This document shows positions 43,566 through 48,352 of a stretch of 48,352 nt of DNA, in pieces. The DNA lies in contig CAZYDR010000013.1 of the NCBI GenBank assembly GCA_964645285.1, positions 1 to 48,352 on the forward strand, read 5' to 3'. The notes beneath the pieces are model-generated. The model ran no database searches and was not told the origin of the DNA. It saw only the letters and a list, made by a program, of their open reading frames with translations. The stretch is from JAYZAP01 sp964645285 (GTDB lineage Bacteria; Pseudomonadota; Alphaproteobacteria; JAAXGF01). A program made the translations under genes and the position numbers. Positions within the stretch are counted from its first letter, which is position 1. Each line of letters begins with the position of its first letter.

Positions 43566-43715
43566 CCTCGCCCTCGTATTTTCGTGCGCCGCAAGAGTAG
43601 CTTATGTTGCATTGCGAAAAAACCTTGCAAAAAGACCCTCCCGCCGCAAACAATTGCACAGCTTTCCGACCGCCGGGGCAAGTGTTTCGGGGTCGCCATA
43701 GGGGGACAAAGTTAA
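43566..43715. promoter_or_regulatory. Divergent promoter region, ecm/ccr
   Basis: This 150-bp spacer carries repeated TTGC/GCAA words (ATTGCGAAAAAACCTTGCAAA near 43611-43631 and CAATTGCA near 43652). RamB/CcrR-type regulators of C2 metabolism bind TTTGCAAA-like sites, so this may be the operator for both ethylmalonyl-CoA pathway transcripts. AGGGGG precedes the ccr start. Inference from words only. Confidence 0.4.
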
Positions 43716-45005
43716 ATGAGCGAGACGGCAGCAGCCATTGACCTCGATGCCGAAGAAGGTGTCGCGGGCAAGGAACTATATGAAGTCGGCGAGATTCCGC
43801 CCCTCGGCCACGTGCCCGAGAAGATGTACGCCTGGGCAATCCGCCGCGAGCGTCACGGCGAGCCGGACCCGGCCATGCAGGTCGAGGTGGTGGAAACGCC
43901 GGACATCGAATCCGACGAGGTGCTGGTCATGGTCATGGCCGCGGGCGTCAATTACAACGGCGTCTGGGCCTCTCTGGGCAAGCCGGTGTCGCCGTTCGAC
44001 ATCCACAAGGCCGACTATCACATCGCCGGCTCCGATGCCTCGGGCATCGTCTGGGCCGTGAGCCGCCGGGTGACACGCTGGAAGGTCGGCGACGAGGTCG
44101 TGGTCCACTGCAATCAGGACGACGGCGACGACGAGGAGTGCAACGGCGGCGATCCCATGCTGTCGCCGAGCCAGCGCATCTGGGGCTATGAGACCCCGGA
44201 CGGCAGCTTCGCCCAGTTCTGCCGGGTGCAATCGCGCCAGCTCATGCCGCGCCCGCGCCATCTCACCTGGGAGGAGAGCGGCTGCTACGTGCTGACCCTG
44301 GCGACCGCATATCGCATGATGTTCGGCCACCGGCCGCATATTCTGCGCCCTGGCCATAACGTACTGGTGTGGGGCGGGGCCGGCGGTCTCGGCTCCATGG
44401 CGATCCAGCTCATCGCCACCGCCGGGGCCAACGCCATCGCCGTAATCTCCGACGAGGAAAAGCGCGAGTTCGTGCTGTCGCTCGGCGCCAAGGACGCCAT
44501 TAACCGCTCCGACTTCGATTGCTGGGGCCAGTGCCCCGACATCGACGATGTCGAGGGCTACGGCGCCTACGCCAAGAAGGTGCGCGAGTTCGGCAAGGCC
44601 ATCTGGGCCGTTACCGGCAAGGGCAACGACGTCGATTTCGTCTTCGAGCACCCCGGCGAGGTCACCTTCCCGGTGTCCTGCTTCGTGGTCAAGCGCGGCG
44701 GCATGGTGGTGTTCTGCGCCGGTACCACGGGCTTCAATCTGACCTTCGACGCGCGCTTCGTGTGGATGCGCCAGAAGCGTATCCAGGGCAGCCATTTCGC
44801 CAACCTCAAGCAGGCCAGCCAGGCCAACCACCTGATGGTCGAGCGCCGGATTGATCCGTGCATGAGCGAAGTGTTCGCCTGGGACGATATTCCTAGGGCC
44901 CACATGAAGATGCTGCGCAACGAGCACCTGCCAGGCAACATGGCGGTGCTGGTCCAGGCCAAACGCCCCGGCCTCCACACCCTCGAAGACGCCCAAGAGG
45001 GGTGA
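43716..45005 (+). CDS. ccr: Crotonyl-CoA carboxylase/reductase
   Basis: This 429-residue MDR-family enzyme reductively carboxylates crotonyl-CoA to ethylmalonyl-CoA with NADPH, the key step of the ethylmalonyl-CoA pathway. It shows NYNGVWASLGKP (with the CO2-binding Asn), ETPDGSFAQFC (Phe and nearby acidic residue), the nucleotide motif VWGGAGGLGSMAIQL and the GSHFANLKQASQAN stretch with the conserved His. The length and the DDGDDEECNGGDPMLSPSQR insert are those of Ccr. The TGA overlaps the GTG of the next gene. Divergent from ecm. Confidence 0.97.
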   Translation: MSETAAAIDLDAEEGVAGKELYEVGEIPPLGHVPEKMYAWAIRRERHGEPDPAMQVEVVETPDIESDEVLVMVMAAGVNYNGVWASLGKPVSPFDIHKADYHIAGSDASGIVWAVSRRVTRWKVGDEVVVHCNQDDGDDEECNGGDPMLSPSQRIWGYETPDGSFAQFCRVQSRQLMPRPRHLTWEESGCYVLTLATAYRMMFGHRPHILRPGHNVLVWGGAGGLGSMAIQLIATAGANAIAVISDEEKREFVLSLGAKDAINRSDFDCWGQCPDIDDVEGYGAYAKKVREFGKAIWAVTGKGNDVDFVFEHPGEVTFPVSCFVVKRGGMVVFCAGTTGFNLTFDARFVWMRQKRIQGSHFANLKQASQANHLMVERRIDPCMSEVFAWDDIPRAHMKMLRNEHLPGNMAVLVQAKRPGLHTLEDAQEG

Positions 45006-46672
45006 GCGCGGGGCCATCCAGCGGCGACACCATCCTCGCCGATCTGCTGACCACCTGCGACGGCGCCATCGACGCCGCCGAGGGGCTGCTTGACGCCGCC
45101 CGCTCGGCGATACGGCTATCGACGGTCAGCGATGGCCGGGTCGATGTCCGCTTGGTCGATGAACACCAGTTCGCCGCCCATGGCCTGGCCTGGTACGCCA
45201 CCTATGTGGCGGCCTTGCAGCAAATGCTGGGCTGGGCCCGGCGGCTCGATGACGAGGGCCGTCTTGGTGAACTTGAGAGCCTGATCGTCCAGGCGGCGTT
45301 CGGCGAGTATCTCGCCCAGATAGCCGGCGGCATCGCCATGAGCCAGATCGAGGTGGTGCGCCCGGGTGATCTCGGTCTTGAAGACAGCGCTCTGACGGCT
45401 TTCCGTACTGCCGAGGTGTCGCGCCTGATCGCCGATGGTAATTCCGCCGCCGTGCGTGTTCGCATTGCCGCGCTTATCGCCGACGGCCATTTTGGTGATG
45501 CCTGTCCCGGCGACGAGACCCTCGACATGGTGCGCGAGCAGTTCCACCGCTTCTCCGACGAGCGCATCGCCCCCCAGGCCCAGGACTGGCATCGCGACGA
45601 CCGCCTGATCCCCATGGACATCATCGACGAGATGGCCGAACTCGGCGTCTTCGGCCTTACCGTGCCCGAGGAATGGGGCGGGCTGGGTATGAGCAAGGTG
45701 GCCATGTGCGTGGTCACCGAGGAGTTGAGCCGGGGCTCTCTGGGCGTTGGCTCCCTGGCCACCCGCTCGGAGATCGCCGCCGAGCTGATCCGCAGCGGTG
45801 GCACCGATGAGCAGAAATCCCGCTGGCTCGCCCGCCTGGCTTCCGGTGAAGTGCTGCCGACGGCGGTGTTTACCGAGCCCGGCACCGGCTCGGACTTAGG
45901 GTCGCTTCGCAGCCGGGCAATCCGCCATGGCGATGTCTACCGGGTCACCGGCAACAAGACCTGGATCACCCACGCGGCGCGCACCGACCTGATGACTCTG
46001 CTGGCCCGCACCGACCCGGACCAGCCCGGTTACAAGGGCCTCTCCATGTTCCTCGCCGAGAAGCCCCGGGGCAGTGATGACGACCCGTTCCCGGCGCCCG
46101 GCATGACCGGCGGCGAAATCGGCGTGCTCGGCTATCGCGGCATGAAGGAATACGAACTCGCCTTCGACGGCTTCGAGGTGCCCGCGGACAGCCTGCTCGG
46201 GGCCGAGGAAGGCAACGGCTTCAAACAGCTTATGGTGACGTTTGAGTCGGCCCGTATCCAGACCGCCGCTCGCGCCGTCGGGGTCGCCCAGAACGCCCTG
46301 GAACTGGGGCTCTCCTACGCCAACGAGCGCATCCAGTTTGGCGAGGCGATCTACGGCTTCCCCCGGGTCTCAGGCAAGCTCGCCTGGATGGCGGTGGAGA
46401 CCATGATCGCCCGCCAGCTCACCTGGTTCGCCGGGCGCGAGAAGGACGCCGGCCACCGCTGCGATCTCGAGGCCGGCATGGCCAAACTGCTGGCCGCCCG
46501 GGTCGCCTGGTCGAGCGCCGACAACGCCCTGCAGATCCACGGCGGCAACGGCTATGCCGAGGAGTTCACCATCAGCCGGGTGCTAGTCGACTCGCGCATC
46601 CTCAACATCTTCGAAGGCGCCGCCGAAATCCAGGCCCAGGTCATCGCCCGGCGGCTGTTGAGCGGGAACTAG
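45002..46672 (+). CDS. mcd: Methylsuccinyl-CoA dehydrogenase
   Basis: This 556-residue acyl-CoA dehydrogenase has an extra N-terminal domain of about 150 residues (HGLAWYATYVAALQQMLGWA), a feature of methylsuccinyl-CoA dehydrogenases. FAD and substrate motifs are FTEPGTGSDLGSLRSRA, GNKTWITHAARTDLMTLLA, FESARIQTAARAVGVAQNAL and the catalytic segment ending IHGGNGYAEEF. It oxidises methylsuccinyl-CoA to mesaconyl-CoA. GTG at 45002 overlaps the ccr stop, so ccr and mcd form one coupled unit. Its TAG overlaps the TAG of the convergent gene in CTAG. Confidence 0.94.
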   Translation: MSAGPSSGDTILADLLTTCDGAIDAAEGLLDAARSAIRLSTVSDGRVDVRLVDEHQFAAHGLAWYATYVAALQQMLGWARRLDDEGRLGELESLIVQAAFGEYLAQIAGGIAMSQIEVVRPGDLGLEDSALTAFRTAEVSRLIADGNSAAVRVRIAALIADGHFGDACPGDETLDMVREQFHRFSDERIAPQAQDWHRDDRLIPMDIIDEMAELGVFGLTVPEEWGGLGMSKVAMCVVTEELSRGSLGVGSLATRSEIAAELIRSGGTDEQKSRWLARLASGEVLPTAVFTEPGTGSDLGSLRSRAIRHGDVYRVTGNKTWITHAARTDLMTLLARTDPDQPGYKGLSMFLAEKPRGSDDDPFPAPGMTGGEIGVLGYRGMKEYELAFDGFEVPADSLLGAEEGNGFKQLMVTFESARIQTAARAVGVAQNALELGLSYANERIQFGEAIYGFPRVSGKLAWMAVETMIARQLTWFAGREKDAGHRCDLEAGMAKLLAARVAWSSADNALQIHGGNGYAEEFTISRVLVDSRILNIFEGAAEIQAQVIARRLLSGN

Positions 46673-47246
46673 AAGCCTTCCTCGTCCCGACGGCGGTTGA
46701 CGTGCTGCAGGCCGATACCGAGCAGGGCAAAGCCGAAAGCCAGGGCCAATACATTATAGCCCATCACCACCATGGAGCGGTCGATGGTCACCAGCCGCGC
46801 GATGATGGTCTCGTAGGAAATATCCGTGGCTTTCTGTACCACGGTGTAGTGGGCGTGCTCGACGATTTGCCAGATGCGGACTGGTTCGCTGCCATCTAGG
46901 GCGTCTTTCTCGACCCAGATGTCGAGATTGACCGCAGTGAAATCGCGCACCAGGCGGTAGTCGGGTTGGGTCGAGGGATAGTAGTATTCGCCGTCCTGGT
47001 TCTTGAAGGTAAAGTACATCGAGGTGATCGCCGGCAGCATGGCGCCGGCCGAGGTTTGGAGATGTCGTCCTTGATGATGACCGTGACTATATCGCCATTG
47101 ACCATCACCAGTTCGTCTTTGTCAGGGAAACTCTCGGGCCACCACACGACAATGATGACCAGGGCGATGATGGTCCCAACGGCGGCGAAAAAGTAGTACG
47201 GCCAGATCGTGTAGGCGTCTGTCGCATCGGGGGTAGCGTCGAGCAT
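46669..47246 (-). pseudogene. Two-helix membrane protein, paralog A, with a frameshift
   Basis: The frame is one base short of a multiple of three. If one base is restored near 47055 (DDIS should run on as a TSAGAMLPAITSMYFTF-like stretch), the protein has 192 residues, exactly the length of paralog B next door. It has an N-terminal helix (YYFFAAVGTIIALVIIVVWW), an extracytoplasmic middle with PDKDELVMVNGDIVTV and QDGEYYYPSTQPDYRLVRDF, and a C-terminal helix (YNVLALAFGFALLGIGL) ending in a basic HVNRRRDEEGF tail. I recognise no family. Its TAG overlaps that of mcd. Confidence 0.75.
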
Positions 47247-47278
47247 CGGGAACGTTTCCAGCGCCTGGTGAGCGAATA

Positions 47279-47857
47279 TTAGAAGCCCTCGGCGTCCCGG
47301 CGGCGGTTGACGTGCCGTAGGCCGACGCCGAACAGGACGAAGCCGAAGGCCAGTACCAAGACATAATAGCCGGCTACCACCATGGAGCGGTCGATGATCA
47401 CCAGTCGCTCAATGACCGCCTCGTAGGTCACGTTGGTGGCTTCGAAAACCAGGTTGTAGGGGTTGTCCTCGACGATCTGCCAGATACGGATAGGCAGGCC
47501 GCCGCCAAGTTCTTCCTTGATGACCCAGACCTCGATATTGACCGCCGTGAAGTCGCGCACGATGTGGTAGTCGGGCTGGGTCGAGGGGTAGAAGTACTCA
47601 CCGTCCTGCTTCTTGAAGGTGAAGTACACCGAGGTCACCGCCGGCATGAAGGCGCCCGCCGAGGTCCCCGAGATGTCGTCCTTGATACGAACCGTGGCAA
47701 TGTCGCCCTTGACCATCACCAGTTCATCCTTGTCGGGAAAGCTCTCGGGCCACCACACCACGATCATCACCAAGCCGATAAGAACGCTCACGACGGCGAG
47801 AAAGTAGTAGGGCCAAATCGTAAAGTAGTCGCTGGCGTCAGGGCTAGTGTCGAGCAT
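47279..47857 (-). CDS. Two-helix membrane protein of unknown family, paralog B
   Basis: This 192-residue protein has a short N-terminus, a membrane helix (WPYYFLAVVSVLIGLVMIVV), a soluble middle of about 110 residues and a second helix near the C-terminus. The tail is HVNRRRDAEGF. The middle is beta-rich with PDKDELVMVKGDIATVRIKD and KKQDGEYFYPSTQPDYHIVR. Helix order places the middle probably in the periplasm. It shares most residues with paralog A, which follows after 32 bases, so this is a tandem duplication. GGAGAC lies upstream of the ATG at 47857. It is divergent from a HIG1-domain gene. No function can be named. Confidence 0.8.
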   Translation of the reverse strand: MLDTSPDASDYFTIWPYYFLAVVSVLIGLVMIVVWWPESFPDKDELVMVKGDIATVRIKDDISGTSAGAFMPAVTSVYFTFKKQDGEYFYPSTQPDYHIVRDFTAVNIEVWVIKEELGGGLPIRIWQIVEDNPYNLVFEATNVTYEAVIERLVIIDRSMVVAGYYVLVLAFGFVLFGVGLRHVNRRRDAEGF

Positions 47858-48033
47858 CGAATAATGTCTCCGGCGAGAACAACAAATAGTGGAACCGTGG
47901 GCCATTATAGCGTGTCGGCGAATTTCGGCGATGACCCTGATCAATCGGCGAGGCCGGAACGATAGCCCAGCGCGACAAATGGGCCTAGCCCGTATTGCCA
48001 TGACCGTCCTATATTGCAGAGGGAGACTATTGA

Positions 48034-48267
48034 ATGCTCGAAGTGCTCGTNNNNNNNNNNAACTTGGGGTCTTTTCTTGCCGACGGTGGTATTGCCCTCG
48101 GGGCCACTGTCGCCGTGCTGTTTGCCGGTTTGGTTGTCATGGTCCGGGGCGGCGAATGGAACCGCAAGTACGGCAACCTGCTCATGCGCGCCCGGATCGG
48201 CGCCCAGGCCCTGGCGGTGGCGTTGATGTTCGTCCTTTTCCTGATAAAGAGCGGCTGGACTCAATGA
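48034..48267 (+). CDS. HIG1-domain (twin transmembrane) protein, contains assembly gap
   Basis: This protein of about 77 residues has two membrane helices (IALGATVAVLFAGLVVMV and IGAQALAVALMFVLFLI) and the HIG1 motif in GGEWNRKYGNLLMRARIGAQ. Related to mitochondrial Rcf1 and to alphaproteobacterial proteins attached to respiratory oxidases. AGGGAG lies upstream of the ATG at 48034. Ten N at 48051-48060 replace bases in codons 6-9, so the N-terminus and the true length are uncertain. Confidence 0.83.
   Translation: MLEVLXXXXNLGSFLADGGIALGATVAVLFAGLVVMVRGGEWNRKYGNLLMRARIGAQALAVALMFVLFLIKSGWTQ
48051..48060. other. Assembly gap (10 N)
   Basis: Ten undefined bases inside the HIG1-domain gene. 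The number is probably a placeholder, so the real gap size is unknown, although the frame happens to hold across it. Confidence 0.95.
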
Positions 48268-48340
48268 CACCATCGGCCAGTAAAGAATGTCCGATGGGCG
48301 TTCAATCGCCACGCAGGCTCCCGCCGCATAAGCGGCGACG
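48267..48340 (+). repeat. Structured interspersed repeat, copy 2
   Basis: This second copy of the element at 20590 starts at the last base of the HIG1-gene stop. The first hairpin CCATCGG...CCGATGG is unchanged while its loop differs. The block GCGTTCAATCG and CACGCAGGCTCCCGCC is shared apart from one base. The second hairpin is now CGCCGC-ATAA-GCGGCG, a different sequence with the same pairing. Both copies lie on the + strand, directly after a + strand gene. Confidence 0.6.
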
Positions 48341-48352
48341 CGCATTCGCGCT

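Noticed and set aside
47941..48345. 134-codon minus-strand frame over the N run, and the similar frame at 20447-20689
   Set aside because: Both arise from the repeated element and share only its translation; one crosses undefined bases and the HIG1 gene.

Overview
The window is a GC-rich stretch of an alphaproteobacterial chromosome, most likely Rhodospirillales-like. The basis is the plant-type GshA, a DUF2336 protein beside a PAS histidine kinase, CtrA-type and FNR-type binding sites, the ethylmalonyl-CoA pathway genes and the lipid A/KDO gene order. About 43 protein genes cover nearly all of it. I see no rRNA, tRNA, CRISPR array or intact insertion sequence, and no gene-free stretch above 300 bases. 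A run of ten N at 48051-48060 shows that the sequence comes from a gapped draft assembly.

Layout. 1-2481: polA (3' end outside the window) translationally coupled to a CHCC zinc-finger protein. 2594-6183: an ABC ATPase, a secreted HEAT-repeat protein, 4-hydroxyproline epimerase and a Sel1-repeat protein. 6419-9855: a DUF2336/PAS-histidine kinase operon and a 69-residue protein behind a perfect CtrA box. 9864-15289: hemN with an FNR box, an FAH-family hydrolase, gshA, rsmE and ubiA. 15286-20588: a GGCT-like protein, the SPFH/NfeD pair, a UbiD-family decarboxylase and pmbA. 20695-32138: an inositol-phosphatase-like gene and the lipid A/KDO transport and synthesis run (msbA, DUF374, waaA, lpxK, lpxL). 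These are separated by a probable accessory insert holding hpaC, hpaB, a LysR regulator and a wrecked sensor kinase. 32147-36726: M23 peptidase, xseA, purD, cysK. 36772-39712: a ThiS/MoaD-like protein, Lrp/AsnC regulator, DUF6356 protein and a class-V PLP enzyme. 39832-41538: an MscS channel and a 2OG-Fe(II) oxygenase. 41535-46672: ethylmalonyl-CoA mutase, crotonyl-CoA carboxylase/reductase and methylsuccinyl-CoA dehydrogenase, a core of the ethylmalonyl-CoA pathway for C2 assimilation. 46669-48267: two tandem paralogous two-helix membrane proteins and a HIG1-domain protein.

The most striking pattern is the damage to otherwise good genes. Five conserved genes carry one in-frame TAG each, and all five lie in the same pentamer, CTAGG. 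None of the 17 TAG codons that really end genes here is in that context. At least five further single-base frameshifts occur, and one kinase has also lost its catalytic core. The CTAGG bias points to a context-specific process, for example C-to-T change at CCAGG (Dcm-type) sites or a matching read error, rather than random decay or general recoding. A second pattern is a roughly 60-bp repeat placed after the stop codons of two genes. It has one invariant and one covarying stem-loop and may be an uncharacterised structured element.
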